The position numbers were made by a program, and so were the translations under genes. Below the pieces are notes generated by a model, which was given only the letters and a program-made list of their open reading frames with translations, ran no database searches and was not told the DNA's origin. Below, one piece after another: positions 32,746 through 41,392 of a DNA stretch of 41,392 nt; the stretch's first letter is position 1; every line of letters starts with the position of its first letter. The DNA is from Eubacterium sp. (GTDB lineage Bacteria > Bacillota > Clostridia > Lachnospirales > Lachnospiraceae), in NCBI GenBank assembly GCA_017480495.1, contig JAFVAQ010000004.1, positions 1-41,392 of the forward strand. Reading direction: 5' to 3'.

Positions 32746-33649
32746 ATACTCCATCCTCTCTCAAAGCAGCGAGTTTCCCCTTCACCATGTCAAGCTCTTC
32801 AATATATGTCATTCCGAACCACTGCTCGTCAGTCGGGATACACGTAACCTCTCCCGCCTGTCTGTTTAATATATCCTGGATAGCATCTGATATAGTCTCT
32901 TCGAAGGTATCAGGATTTGCCTTAACACCCTTCTCAAACCTTTCCTTAAAAGATACTTCTATATCATCTATGAATCCACTTCCAAAAGCCCAGAGATTCA
33001 TTGAAGCTAGAGCTCCCATCTCTATAAGATGATACGTGGCACCTCCATCCTCGGTGTAGTAGCCTCTTCCATCTTCAAGCTTTATATTCTTACGCTCATC
33101 TATTCTGATCAGCTTATTATTCTCATCTATCTTGCAGATTCCTCTGCTGACTGTGCCCGTAGGGCTAAGTGTTTTAAGTAAATCGTAGCATATACATCCA
33201 TAATGATTTTCCTTCTCAGTTTTCATCAGAAAATCGAAGGCTGCCTTATATGCTCCTCTTCCGTAGAAGTCGTCTGCGTTAATTGTCAGAAAGCTCTTCC
33301 CCTTTAGAGCCTCTCTGGCACTCCACAGAGCATGTGTGGTTCCCCAAGGCTTAGTTCTGCCGCTAGGCAATTCCACATCACCAGGAAAATCATCGATAGA
33401 CTGATATACGTAAGAAACAGGACATTTCTCACTTATCCTATCTCCGATAGCTTCCTTAAATTTGTCTTCGAAATCCTTACGAATGATGAAGACTATTTCA
33501 GAAAATCCAGACTCAAGAGCATCATATACTGCATAATCCATAAGTATATGATTATCCTTATCAACAGGTTGTATCTGCTTCAGACCTTTAAATCTGCTGC
33601 CAAGACCAGCAGCCATAACTACAAGAACTGGACCCTTTTTATCTGTCAT
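32726..33649 (-). CDS. Sugar-phosphate nucleotidyltransferase-like protein
   Basis: The 307-residue protein has the nucleotidyltransferase fold of GalU/RmlA-type enzymes. VMAAGLGSRFKGLKQIQPVD (11-30) is the nucleotide-binding loop. INADDFYGRGA (about 119-129) carries the metal-binding Asp of the family. Members join a sugar 1-phosphate to a nucleoside triphosphate; the actual sugar is not predictable, and the divergent loop sequence makes a non-GalU substrate likely. It follows the LCP gene by 23 bases, so it may supply precursors for a wall-linked glycopolymer; this is inference. Confidence 0.82.
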   Translation of the reverse strand: MTDKKGPVLVVMAAGLGSRFKGLKQIQPVDKDNHILMDYAVYDALESGFSEIVFIIRKDFEDKFKEAIGDRISEKCPVSYVYQSIDDFPGDVELPSGRTKPWGTTHALWSAREALKGKSFLTINADDFYGRGAYKAAFDFLMKTEKENHYGCICYDLLKTLSPTGTVSRGICKIDENNKLIRIDERKNIKLEDGRGYYTEDGGATYHLIEMGALASMNLWAFGSGFIDDIEVSFKERFEKGVKANPDTFEETISDAIQDILNRQAGEVTCIPTDEQWFGMTYIEELDMVKGKLAALREDGVYVEEKW

Positions 33650-33672
33650 ACTTTAACCCTTTCTCAAAACCA

Positions 33673-35214
33673 TTACTCTGGTTCGCCGGCCTCCATATCC
33701 TGTTCCTGTGATGACTGATCTATAAGATCTTCAGCATCCTTGTTATCAAGATATACATTAATCTCCTCCTGAGTAACAACCTCGTCACTCATTATCTTAT
33801 TGATAAGCGTCTTTGCATAATCAATATCATCTTCGTTAGGAACCATTACATATGCTTCTGAACCGAGAGAATAGCAAGACTTAGTGGAGTCATTTCCTCC
33901 TACACTGTATGTAAGAACCTCCCAGCTGCTATCCTCAATGGTACTCTGAACCAGATATCCTACATCACTTTTCTCCATATCTGTCTGGAAGGAGCCCTTC
34001 ATCTCTTCCATAACACCACTATAGTTTTTAAGCATATCTGAAGACTGTAACTTCTCTACTGTAGCCTTGATGATACGCATCTGATTACGACCCCTCTGTC
34101 TATCGCCATCTCTGAATGCATATCTCTCTCTAGCGAAGGCAAGTGCCTGATCGCCATTGAGGTGATTTGTGCCCTGGCTGAAGGTATATTTTCCTTCAAG
34201 CATATCAGCTGTGAATCCATACTCAGATTCAACATCTATTCCACCAAGGTTATCAATTATATCCTTAAAGCCTGAGAAATTAAGTCTCAGATAGTTACTC
34301 ATTTCAACACCGTACAAATCTCCAAGTGTATCCATAGAACACTCTATTCCGTAAACACCTGCATGTGTCAGCTTATCCATATGACCCTTGCCATCAGCGA
34401 GTGGAACATAATAATCTCTAGGAGTAGAGATAAGAAGAAGCTGCTTAGTTTTATTATTAACTACACCGATGATATTTACATCACTTCTACTTCTTATTGT
34501 TACAGCACCGTATGTATCAATACCGCTGAAGTACATGCAGAAATGATCATCATCTATCTTACCGCTCTTACCTTTATCTTCAATCTCTTCCTCAATCTTC
34601 TTTTCCATGATGATCTTGAGACTCTGTGAATAGTCATGGAAATCTTCTGAGCTGTCCAGAAGCGCTATGCTACCTGTATTTGTAATAAGCGCATTTACTT
34701 CTCCAGCCTGGAAAGCCTTAGTTAGTTCGAAGATTGTATCATAGCTCTTTATTGCAAGAGTAACCCCCAGATCCTTCTGGATTGAATTAACAGTCTCCAT
34801 AATATGAGCCTGATCGTCTGTATTGTTAAGTCCGAATACATAGCTTTGATTTACAGCATCATTAATAGAATTAACTGCATCATCCTTAGCTACATAAACA
34901 TTTATCTCATCAACCTCTGTCTTAACGCCTGTTACATCATCAATTGCTTTGTTAGTAACGTATAGATAATAAGAGGTTATCGCTAGAAGTATAATTAATA
35001 GAGAGGATAAGCAAATAGCTACTATCCTAATAGATTTCTTTCTCTTAAGTGACATGAAGACTACGAAGGCATCCAACATTATCAGAATCAGTGCTCCAAG
35101 TGCTCCAAATCCCACTGGCACAAAACGAGTTGCAAGTGCTAAAATAACTACTAAAATTGAAAATACTAACTGAATTACCGCTAAAATATGACCTGTTATT
35201 CTTAGTTTTTTCAT
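33673..35214 (-). CDS. LytR-CpsA-Psr (LCP) family glycopolymer transferase
   Basis: I chose the ATG at 35212-35214 (AGAGGA just upstream) over a start eight codons earlier; this gives 513 residues. Three transmembrane helices occupy residues about 7-85. A long extracytoplasmic region (about 90-235) resembles a periplasmic substrate-binding fold, followed by the LCP domain (about 238-400) with SDVNIIGVVN, STPRDYYVPL, LNFSGFKDIIDNLGG and the Arg-rich ARERYAFRDGDRQRGRNQ that binds the lipid pyrophosphate in the family. LCP enzymes attach teichoic-acid-type or capsular polymers to peptidoglycan. It lies upstream of the nucleotidyltransferase gene. Confidence 0.93.
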   Translation of the reverse strand: MKKLRITGHILAVIQLVFSILVVILALATRFVPVGFGALGALILIMLDAFVVFMSLKRKKSIRIVAICLSSLLIILLAITSYYLYVTNKAIDDVTGVKTEVDEINVYVAKDDAVNSINDAVNQSYVFGLNNTDDQAHIMETVNSIQKDLGVTLAIKSYDTIFELTKAFQAGEVNALITNTGSIALLDSSEDFHDYSQSLKIIMEKKIEEEIEDKGKSGKIDDDHFCMYFSGIDTYGAVTIRSRSDVNIIGVVNNKTKQLLLISTPRDYYVPLADGKGHMDKLTHAGVYGIECSMDTLGDLYGVEMSNYLRLNFSGFKDIIDNLGGIDVESEYGFTADMLEGKYTFSQGTNHLNGDQALAFARERYAFRDGDRQRGRNQMRIIKATVEKLQSSDMLKNYSGVMEEMKGSFQTDMEKSDVGYLVQSTIEDSSWEVLTYSVGGNDSTKSCYSLGSEAYVMVPNEDDIDYAKTLINKIMSDEVVTQEEINVYLDNKDAEDLIDQSSQEQDMEAGEPE

Positions 35215-35309
35215 ATTGTCCTCTCTTTCCTTGAGCAACTTTTAAATGTCACTCATAACCACCCGATATAATAACATAAAAAAGCATCAATTAAAACAAC
35301 TAATGCTAC

Positions 35310-35338
35310 TTGATTTATTTTTTTTATTAAAGTATCCT
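35310..35338 (+). promoter_or_regulatory. Possible promoter of rsmG
   Basis: TTGATT (35310-35315) and TATCCT (35333-35338) are spaced by 17 bases, about 37 bases before the start. The -10 box is weak. The sequence is T-rich and no better pair is visible. Confidence 0.35.
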
Positions 35339-35374
35339 TGTTTTACTAACTAATAAATTAAGGAGGTCTTCTCT

Positions 35375-36097
35375 ATGAAGGATATATCTTATTATACTGA
35401 TCTGCTGAATATAGATCTTTCAGAAGAGCAGATCAAATCTTTTGATACATATATGAATATGGTTATAGAGAAGAATAAGGTAATGAACCTTACCGCCATC
35501 ACTGATCCAGAAGAATTTGCTCTGAAGCATTTTGCGGATAGTCTGTCACTTATATCTGCCGCTCCAGAAGCTGCGGCTATTAGTACAGATGCCGTAAGTG
35601 TCATTGATGTCGGAACCGGCGCAGGCTTTCCTGGCGTACCACTTAAGCTTGCTTTTCCAAATATCAAACTAACACTTCTTGATTCATTAAATAAACGTAT
35701 AACTTTTCTAAACGAAGTCGTAGATAAATTACAGCTGGATAATGTCACAACCCTCCACGCCCGAGCAGAGGAAGGGGGACGAAACCCAAAGCTTCGCGAC
35801 AAGTTCGACTTTGCAGTTTCCAGAGCCGTGGCAAACCTAAGTGCACTTACAGAGTACACTCTTCCTTACGTAAAGGTAGGTGGGCTCTTCATTTCATATA
35901 AATCTGGAGATATTGAAGAAGAGTTAAAGAGCTCTGAACGAGCAATCAAACTGCTAGGCGGAAAGCTCGAAGCAGTTCGTACCTTCCAACTAGCAGATTC
36001 AGATATCAGCCGCAGCTTTGTTATAATAAGGAAAGAAAAGCCAACTCCAAAGGCTTATCCTAGAAAACCAGGTACTGCTAAGCGCGACCCTCTCTAG
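35375..36097 (+). CDS. rsmG: 16S rRNA (guanine527-N7) methyltransferase
   Basis: The 240-residue RsmG (GidB) uses SAM to methylate G527 of 16S rRNA. The Rossmann SAM site VIDVGTGAGFPGVPLKLAFP spans 76-95. NLTAITDPEEFALKHFADSLS (38-58) is the family's N-terminal signature, and LLDSLNKRITFLNEV follows. AAGGAGG lies 8 bases before the ATG. In most Firmicutes it lies directly after mnmG on the same strand. Here an exonuclease gene separates the two and rsmG is inverted, converging on it with a 20-base overlap. Confidence 0.96.
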   Translation: MKDISYYTDLLNIDLSEEQIKSFDTYMNMVIEKNKVMNLTAITDPEEFALKHFADSLSLISAAPEAAAISTDAVSVIDVGTGAGFPGVPLKLAFPNIKLTLLDSLNKRITFLNEVVDKLQLDNVTTLHARAEEGGRNPKLRDKFDFAVSRAVANLSALTEYTLPYVKVGGLFISYKSGDIEEELKSSERAIKLLGGKLEAVRTFQLADSDISRSFVIIRKEKPTPKAYPRKPGTAKRDPL

Positions 36098-37088
36098 TCT
36101 CGAGCTTAGCTTTGTACTTCTGCATTCTATCCTCTTTTTTTGCATTTACCAAATCGCGTTTCTTACTAACTTCTATATATCTTTTCTTGCTGATCGGTAC
36201 TATTCTCTTTACAACAAACACCTTAGAAGTACTATCCGAGGCGGATTTAAACTTAACCGATGCCAGCATGTTTCCGTGAAGAAAGCATTTTCCAACCGAA
36301 TACTCAGTTCCACTATTAACTGGGAACCATGGAATCCTTATAGTAACCTTTCGTCCACATCTAGGACATTTGACGGACATTATACCCTGGTCCTTCATCG
36401 CCTCCTTCTTGGAGTCAAACTCTTCCGATATATAGTCCAGCTTTCTATCATGATACTCGATTATTACATCCTCTCTTGTCTTAGGATGCTTATATAGATC
36501 AATTGAATATTTGTCGCTTATATTTCCGAACTTTCCTTCTTTCAGAACCATCGCAGTATAATATGCATCATTTACTGCCTCATGAAAGGTTCTCTCCATT
36601 TCCAGATTCAGGAAGTCCACCGCCTTCTCCAGCTTGCAAATGCTATTATCCTTTGTGTATTTCTCCGCATATATCTGCTGGATGTCATAGAACTTAAGTG
36701 GAAATGGAAGCGGATCCATTCTGTAGAAGTCCATATTAGTCTGAAGATATGTCAGATCCGATGGGCCCCAGGTACAGAAAATATAGTCTGTCTTCTCGCC
36801 GTCCTCGCCCTCGGCGCACCATTCTAGGAATTCCGTGCAGGCTTTTTTGAAGCTGACGCCTTTTCTTCTCAATTCCTTCTCGTCATAGCTGAGTAATTCT
36901 TTTACATATTTATGAAGTTTTGGATATAGCTTGGGAGTGATAAGTCTACGAAAATCCTCAACGAACTCGTAATTCTCATTTATTTTTGCAGCCCCTATCT
37001 CTATTATCTCAAAGGGCATTCTAGGGTGTTCGCCCGCTTGTCCGATAGGACTCTGGTTCCACTCCAGATCTAAAACTATGTAATTCAT
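36078..37088 (-). CDS. DnaQ-like 3'-5' exonuclease with C-terminal zinc ribbon
   Basis: The 336-residue protein has the DEDDh exonuclease fold: Asp7 and Glu9 in YIVLDLEWNQ, Asp111 in WGPSDLTYLQ, and His169 and Asp174 in FHEAVNDAYY. It is closest in style to KapD/Eri1/RNase T-type enzymes, which trim RNA or single-stranded DNA. A separate C-terminal part holds a probable zinc site, C241/C244 and C268/H271 (CPRCGRK, CFLHGN), and a basic tail rich in Lys and Arg that could bind nucleic acid. It lies 9 bases after mnmG on the same strand and overlaps the end of rsmG. Its substrate is unknown. Confidence 0.86.
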   Translation of the reverse strand: MNYIVLDLEWNQSPIGQAGEHPRMPFEIIEIGAAKINENYEFVEDFRRLITPKLYPKLHKYVKELLSYDEKELRRKGVSFKKACTEFLEWCAEGEDGEKTDYIFCTWGPSDLTYLQTNMDFYRMDPLPFPLKFYDIQQIYAEKYTKDNSICKLEKAVDFLNLEMERTFHEAVNDAYYTAMVLKEGKFGNISDKYSIDLYKHPKTREDVIIEYHDRKLDYISEEFDSKKEAMKDQGIMSVKCPRCGRKVTIRIPWFPVNSGTEYSVGKCFLHGNMLASVKFKSASDSTSKVFVVKRIVPISKKRYIEVSKKRDLVNAKKEDRMQKYKAKLETREGRA

Positions 37089-37097
37089 TTCCGTCCT

Positions 37098-38969
37098 CTA
37101 TATATTTAAATATAACATCAGCATGGTAACGTCCGCCGGAGATACTCCCGAGATACGGGAAGCCTGTCCGATCGACTCCGGTCTAACCTTTTCCAGCTTC
37201 TGTCTTGCTTCTATTCTTAGATTCTTAACCTTGGAATAATCAATATCAGCAGGAATCTTCTTGGACTCCATCTTGATAAAATGCTCCACCTGGCTTTGCT
37301 GCCTATCTATATATCCCTCGTACTTAAGATATATATTAATCTGCTCCACCACCTCGCGGTCCAGTTCCAGATCTGGTCTCTCAGTATCCAGATCTTCTAC
37401 TATTTCATAGCTAAGCTCTGGCCTTCTGATAAGATCCGCTATAGATACCGCTGTATGGATAGGTGAGCTGTCATGACTTGCCAGGAATTCCTGTGTCTTT
37501 TTATTAGCCCCCACCATAGCTTCCTTAAGTCTAGCTATCTCGGAATTTATCTGATTACGCTTCTCACAGAACTTGGCATATCTTTCTTCATCTATAAGAC
37601 CTACCTCATGTCCGATATCTGTAAGTCTGAGGTCGGCATTATCCTGTCTCAGAAGGAGTCTATATTCCGCTCTACTTGTCATCATTCTATATGGTTCAAA
37701 GGTTTCCTTTGTAACCAGATCATCTATAAGAACTCCAATATAGCCATCTGATCTAGAAAGTACAATAGGGTCCTTACCTTGAAGCAGTCTAGCGGCATTT
37801 ATACCCGCAATCAGCCCCTGCGCGCCTGCCTCTTCGTAACCACTACTTCCATTAATCTGACCCGCAGAGAAAAGCCCTGCTACAGCCTTAAACTCAAGAG
37901 ATGGCTTAAGATCTGTTGCAGATATGCAGTCATACTCTATAGCATATGCAGGTCTAACAATCTTTGCATTTTCTAGTCCTGGCACAGAATGGACCATCTT
38001 GTACTGAACATCCTCTGGAAGTGAAGAAGACATACCGTCCAGGTACATTTCCGAGGTATACTCCCCCTCAGGTTCGATAAAGAGTTGATGTCTATCTTTA
38101 TCTGGGAACTTCATAACCTTATCCTCTATAGATGGGCAGTATCTAGGTCCGGTTCCCTTGATCACGCCTGAGAAAAGCGGAGATCTATCTATATTTTCTT
38201 TGATGATATTATGAGTTTCCTCGCCAGTATAAGTAAGCCAGCAGGATATCTGATCTCTGGTTATATCCTCTTCCTTATTAGTAAAGGAAAAGGGCTGTAT
38301 CCTATCATCACCCTTTTGCTCGCTCATCTTGGAGAAGTCTATTGAATTTCTATCTATTCTTGGAGGAGTTCCTGTCTTGAAACGACGAACAGGTATTCCA
38401 GATTCTGTCATAGAATCGGACAAATGATTTGCCGCCATCAGACCATTTGGTCCTGTATAAGTAATAGTGTCTCCATATATACACATCGCCTTAAGGTAAA
38501 CGCCTGTGCAAAGAACCACTGCCTTTGCATGATAAACTGCTCCAGAGTTTGTCTTAACTCCAGTCACCTTGCCGTCCTCAACTATAAGCTCTGTAACTTC
38601 CGCCTGTCTAAGTGTAAGGCGAGGCTCTGCCTGAAGAGTCATTCTCATCTGCTTAGTATATTCGTACTTGTCCGCCTGAGCTCTAAGGGAATGAACCGCA
38701 GGACCTTTTGAGACATTCAGCATCTTTGACTGAATAAAGGTCTTGTCTATATTCTTACCCATCTCTCCGCCGAGAGCATCTATTTCTCTAACCAAATGTC
38801 CCTTGGAGCTTCCTCCGATATTTGGATTACAAGGCATCAGGGCCACACTATCGAGACTGACAGTAAACATGATAGTTTCCATTCCCATTCTCGCTGTGGC
38901 AAGCGCCGCCTCACATCCGGCATGGCCGGCTCCCACTATTACAATGTCATAAGTTTCTTCTATATTCAT
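37098..38969 (-). CDS. mnmG: tRNA uridine-5-carboxymethylaminomethyl modification enzyme MnmG (GidA)
   Basis: The 623-residue FAD protein works with MnmE to add the carboxymethylaminomethyl group to U34 of certain tRNAs. I chose the ATG at 38967-38969, two bases after the mnmE stop; a TTG frame extends six residues upstream. The N-terminal FAD site [19 protein letters not shown] is clear, as are the conserved [20 protein letters not shown] and the [19 protein letters not shown] blocks. The helical C-terminal domain ends with the usual [20 protein letters not shown] region. The order mnmE-mnmG in one operon is typical. Confidence 0.97.
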   Translation of the reverse strand: MNIEETYDIVIVGAGHAGCEAALATARMGMETIMFTVSLDSVALMPCNPNIGGSSKGHLVREIDALGGEMGKNIDKTFIQSKMLNVSKGPAVHSLRAQADKYEYTKQMRMTLQAEPRLTLRQAEVTELIVEDGKVTGVKTNSGAVYHAKAVVLCTGVYLKAMCIYGDTITYTGPNGLMAANHLSDSMTESGIPVRRFKTGTPPRIDRNSIDFSKMSEQKGDDRIQPFSFTNKEEDITRDQISCWLTYTGEETHNIIKENIDRSPLFSGVIKGTGPRYCPSIEDKVMKFPDKDRHQLFIEPEGEYTSEMYLDGMSSSLPEDVQYKMVHSVPGLENAKIVRPAYAIEYDCISATDLKPSLEFKAVAGLFSAGQINGSSGYEEAGAQGLIAGINAARLLQGKDPIVLSRSDGYIGVLIDDLVTKETFEPYRMMTSRAEYRLLLRQDNADLRLTDIGHEVGLIDEERYAKFCEKRNQINSEIARLKEAMVGANKKTQEFLASHDSSPIHTAVSIADLIRRPELSYEIVEDLDTERPDLELDREVVEQINIYLKYEGYIDRQQSQVEHFIKMESKKIPADIDYSKVKNLRIEARQKLEKVRPESIGQASRISGVSPADVTMLMLYLNI

Positions 38970-38971
38970 AG

Positions 38972-40372
38972 TTATTTTCCCATACAAAAATCGCTAAAGA
39001 TTTTATCTGCCAGATCGTCCTCTAGAGTTTCTCCGATTATCTCGCCAAGTGCTGCATAAGCTGCCATCAGATCAATTGTCAGGAAATCCTCTCCCATATT
39101 TTGGTCTATACTATCCTGCACTCTTTCTAGTCCCTCGAGTGCCGTAATAAGACCCGCTCTATGTCTGGCTCTTGTTATATATATTTGATTATTATAATCG
39201 ATTTTATCACTGTAGAACATATCTCTAATCTGAGATTTTAGTTCGTCGAGTCCTTGTCCGGTCTTAGCAGAAGTCATAACGATAGTTATATCTTCTATAC
39301 CAATACCTGCAAGAAGACTTCTTATTTCCTGAGCCCTAGCCTCGTTCTCCGCATCTGTACTTATATCAGACTTATTGATAAGCGCGATAACCCTTTTGCC
39401 GCCAAGATTATTTATTATATCTCTATCTTCCTGCTCGAGGCCTGTAGCCCCGTCTACCAGTAGAAGCACCAGATCCGCAGTCTCTATAACCTCTCTCGCC
39501 TTGTCCACTCCAATCCTTTCAACAACATCCTCAGTATTTCTGATTCCTGCTGTATCTATCAGTTTTAGGAGCACTCCGCCTATATCGACATATTCTTCGA
39601 GGGTATCTCTCGTCGTCCCCTCTATCTCCGTTACGATAGCTCTCTCTTCGCCAAGCAGCTGATTGAGAAGTGAAGACTTGCCAACATTTGGTCTTCCAAC
39701 TATTGCAGTACTTATTCCTTCTCTTATTATTCTTCCTTCATCCGCCGTTGATAGGAGTCTCTCTATTCTCTGCTTAACCTCGGCCAGCTCCTTACTTAGT
39801 TCTTCACTAAATCCATCTAGCGAATAATTCTCTGGATCATCCAGCGCCGATTCTATATAAGCCGTATTATGCAGGATTATTTCTCTAAGCTCTCTTATTT
39901 CCTTACTCAGCTTTCCCGACAGCTGTTTAACAGAAGTATCCAGACTTCTCTCGGTTTCGGCATTTATCACGTCCATTACAGCCTCTGCTTCAACCATATC
40001 TATTCTTCCACCGAGAAAGGCTCTCTTAGTGAATTCTCCTGGCTCTGCCGGACGAACTCCCCTCTCGATCAGAAGCTGCATAACTCGCCTAACTACATAG
40101 GAGCCACCATGCAGATCTATCTCCACCGTATCCTCTGTTGTATATGTATGTGGAGCCTTCATGACAAGCATTATCGCTTCATCGATAGCCTTGTCTCCAT
40201 CTACCACCTTGCCATAAGCCGCAGTAAATGTACCCATTTCGGAAAGTTTCTTTTTGCCCACAAAAATACCATCGCAAATACTGATGGCCGAAGGGCCACT
40301 TACTCGTATCATTCCGATGGCTGATTTACCCAGTCCAGTTGCTACTCCACATATTGTATCATTCTCAAACAT
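38972..40372 (-). CDS. mnmE: tRNA modification GTPase MnmE (TrmE)
   Basis: The 466-residue GTPase is the partner of MnmG in U34 modification. The N-terminal tetrahydrofolate-binding domain (about 1-120) begins [21 protein letters not shown] helical domain follows, into which the G domain is inserted: G1 GRPNVGKSS at 226-234, EGTTRD near 254-259, DTAG near 276-279 and NKSD. The C-terminal Cys463 lies in FCMGK, the family's catalytic FCxGK motif. It is followed closely by mnmG. Upstream, the usual oriC-side neighbours (rpmH, rnpA, yidC, jag) are absent; a zinc-ribbon membrane protein gene and its terminator precede it instead. Confidence 0.97.
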   Translation of the reverse strand: MFENDTICGVATGLGKSAIGMIRVSGPSAISICDGIFVGKKKLSEMGTFTAAYGKVVDGDKAIDEAIMLVMKAPHTYTTEDTVEIDLHGGSYVVRRVMQLLIERGVRPAEPGEFTKRAFLGGRIDMVEAEAVMDVINAETERSLDTSVKQLSGKLSKEIRELREIILHNTAYIESALDDPENYSLDGFSEELSKELAEVKQRIERLLSTADEGRIIREGISTAIVGRPNVGKSSLLNQLLGEERAIVTEIEGTTRDTLEEYVDIGGVLLKLIDTAGIRNTEDVVERIGVDKAREVIETADLVLLLVDGATGLEQEDRDIINNLGGKRVIALINKSDISTDAENEARAQEIRSLLAGIGIEDITIVMTSAKTGQGLDELKSQIRDMFYSDKIDYNNQIYITRARHRAGLITALEGLERVQDSIDQNMGEDFLTIDLMAAYAALGEIIGETLEDDLADKIFSDFCMGK

Positions 40373-40414
40373 AAGGCTTCCAAATTATCATCAAATTAAT
40401 TAATTTCATTCTCT

Positions 40415-40447
40415 AAAAAAATCTCCGACGCATATTTACGTCGGAGA
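40415..40447 (-). terminator. Intrinsic terminator after the zinc-ribbon membrane protein gene
   Basis: On the plus strand TCTCCGACG (40422-40430) and CGTCGGAGA (40439-40447) form a perfect 9-bp stem with an 8-base loop, preceded by seven A (40415-40421), i.e. seven T on the transcribed minus strand. It separates this gene from mnmE. Confidence 0.92.
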
Positions 40448-40484
40448 CATTGTATCATATATAATTATTTCTTTCTATAATCTC

Positions 40485-41228
40485 TTACTCGTAGTATGGT
40501 TTTTTCTGAACCAACATGATGATTCCAGGGATTATTGAAAGGATTACTCCAATAAAGCAAAGCCAGAATCCAATTCCGAAGTAAAGCTTAACATACTCTC
40601 CACCTTTAAGAGAAGCTGCATTAACGATCATATACAGTGCCCAGAAGATGAATACATATGCTGGAACATAAAACTGTGAAAATGGAAGCTTTTTATAAGT
40701 TGCTACTATACCTGAAAGAGGTGGAATAACATCTAACCATATAAGAACTAGGGCTGCTGTTAAAACAATAAATGAAAGTGCAACTAATACCCAGAAAGCA
40801 CCACTTTCCCAAATAGATGCTGATTCACTAATGTTGAAGAATGGAACCTTCAGAACTACCCATGAAGGGATAAATACACTAAGGAATATAAGGAAAATTC
40901 CACCTACTTCAACCCACTTAACTGGATTTGCTTTCATTGAATTCATAAAACCATTTATACCTGCCCCTGAAGCAACTGGTGCTGCTGGACTTGCCTGATA
41001 TGTCTGACCAAATGATGCCTGTGGCTGTACTGGTTGTGGCTGTGGCTGTACTGGTGTCGCCTGCTGTACTGGCTGCTGTGGCTGCACTGGTGCTTGTGGC
41101 TGTACTGGTGCCTGTGGCTGTACTGGCTGCTGTGGCTGTGCTGGAGCCGCCTGCTGAACAGGAGTACCACATGATACACAGAAAAGAGCGCCCTCTGGAA
41201 TCTGAGCTCCACAATTTGGACAATTCAT
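40485..41228 (-). CDS. Zinc-ribbon membrane protein with Pro/Gln repeats
   Basis: The 247-residue protein starts with a zinc ribbon, Cys3, Cys6, Cys17 and Cys20 (CPNCG, CVSCG). A low-complexity linker follows (about 26-75) made of repeats such as PVQPQA and PVQPQQ, then four transmembrane helices (about 105-245). The ribbon faces the cytoplasm by the usual topology rule. The family is common in clostridia and mostly uncharacterised, so I give no function. AGGAGG lies just upstream of the ATG. It is a single-gene unit with its own terminator. Confidence 0.85.
   Translation of the reverse strand: MNCPNCGAQIPEGALFCVSCGTPVQQAAPAQPQQPVQPQAPVQPQAPVQPQQPVQQATPVQPQPQPVQPQASFGQTYQASPAAPVASGAGINGFMNSMKANPVKWVEVGGIFLIFLSVFIPSWVVLKVPFFNISESASIWESGAFWVLVALSFIVLTAALVLIWLDVIPPLSGIVATYKKLPFSQFYVPAYVFIFWALYMIVNAASLKGGEYVKLYFGIGFWLCFIGVILSIIPGIIMLVQKKPYYE
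41030..41150 (-). repeat. In-frame tandem repeats coding for Pro-Val-Gln-Pro-Gln
   Basis: Repeated units of the type CTGTGGCTGTACTGGTGC, about 18 bases each with small variations, encode the Pro/Gln/Val-rich linker of the zinc-ribbon protein. Such repeats can change length by slippage without shifting the frame. Confidence 0.75.
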
Positions 41229-41251
41229 ATAAATACCTCCTAAAAATAGAT

Positions 41252-41279
41252 GGTAGTGTCAAAAGACACACCTTTTTTT
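41252..41279 (+). terminator. Plus-strand terminator-like hairpin before the zinc-ribbon gene
   Basis: GGT-A-GTGTC (from 41252) pairs with GACAC-ACC (to 41272) around AAAA, with one bulged A, and is followed by seven T. It points rightward, away from the minus-strand genes, and no plus-strand gene is visible to its left. It also lies in the leader of the zinc-ribbon gene. Confidence 0.45.
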
Positions 41280-41319
41280 ATATCTAAATCCTTTATTTTA
41301 GAGGTCTAGCAAATAAAAA

Positions 41320-41392
41320 GAGCATTGACCCCCTATAAGAAGTATAATGAGTTCGACGAAAAACCATTACCAACAAGGAGACAATGCTCGTG
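41320..41392 (+). other. Right edge: possible start of another gene, perhaps a mobile element
   Basis: An AAGGAG (41375-41380) lies 3 bases before an ATG at 41384-41386, which opens a frame beginning Met-Leu-Val and is cut by the window end. GAGCATTG (41320-41327) and CAATGCTC (41382-41389) form an 8-bp inverted repeat around this short region. A short leader of this kind can occur before a transposase gene, but nine coding bases do not identify anything. Confidence 0.25.

Noticed and set aside
40979-41287. Long plus-strand frame rich in Val and Ala opposite the zinc-ribbon gene
   Set aside because: It is a shadow of the Pro/Gln repeat on the other strand and has no ribosome binding site or recognisable domain.
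41325-41348. TTGACC with TATAAT as a promoter at the right edge
   Set aside because: The spacer is 12 bases, too short for a sigma-A promoter.

Overview
The window looks like chromosomal DNA of a low-to-moderate GC, Gram-positive (monoderm) clostridium, most likely a member of the Lachnospiraceae. This is inferred from strong AGGAGG-type ribosome binding sites, lipobox lipoproteins, a sortase-type C-terminus, an archaeal/eukaryotic-type ProS, and the general character of the proteins. Genus and species cannot be read from the sequence. Most genes are on the minus strand. Most of the window is an ordinary chromosome, with two accessory exporter regions.

Layout. 1-300: a cluster of GCGAAGC mini-hairpins, tRNA-Cys(GCA) and a bidirectional terminator. 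331-2919: a 5'-truncated surface-protein remnant, then mgtE (Mg2+ transporter) with a clear promoter. 2932-5024: a two-component pair (kinase and OmpR-type regulator). 5114-5376: a 263-bp imperfect palindrome with a terminator at its centre. 5380-10004: an operon of ABC ATPase, FtsX/MacB-type permease (frameshifted near its end) and a C45-type Ntn-hydrolase lipoprotein. 10192-13164: a small unknown protein, an acyltransferase-3 membrane protein, cca (tRNA nucleotidyltransferase) and a small unknown protein.

13213-26203 is the most unusual part. A minus-strand operon encodes a lipoprotein, two lipoprotein adaptors of the HlyD/MacA type (one apparently a tandem double adaptor), a 977-residue FtsX-type permease and two different ATPases, one with a C-terminal AbrB-like domain. 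Divergent from it is a plus-strand operon with an OmpR-type regulator, a sensor kinase and a membrane-anchored extracytoplasmic protein. The intergenic region between them holds GTATC/GATAC repeats that could be the regulator's operator. I read the whole as one regulated multi-component export or envelope-stress machine of unknown substrate.

26200-41228 is mostly core metabolism and translation: proS, an RluA-type pseudouridine synthase, a class Ic aspartate-type aminotransferase, a CaCA Na+/Ca2+ exchanger, prephenate dehydrogenase carrying a DAHP-synthase-type regulatory domain, a membrane protein, a sugar nucleotidyltransferase, a LytR-CpsA-Psr protein, rsmG, a DnaQ-like exonuclease with a zinc ribbon, mnmG, mnmE and a zinc-ribbon membrane protein. 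Several convergent gene pairs overlap at their stop codons and carry palindromes in the shared ends. The last bases may be the beginning of another gene, possibly a transposase, but too little of it is present to tell.
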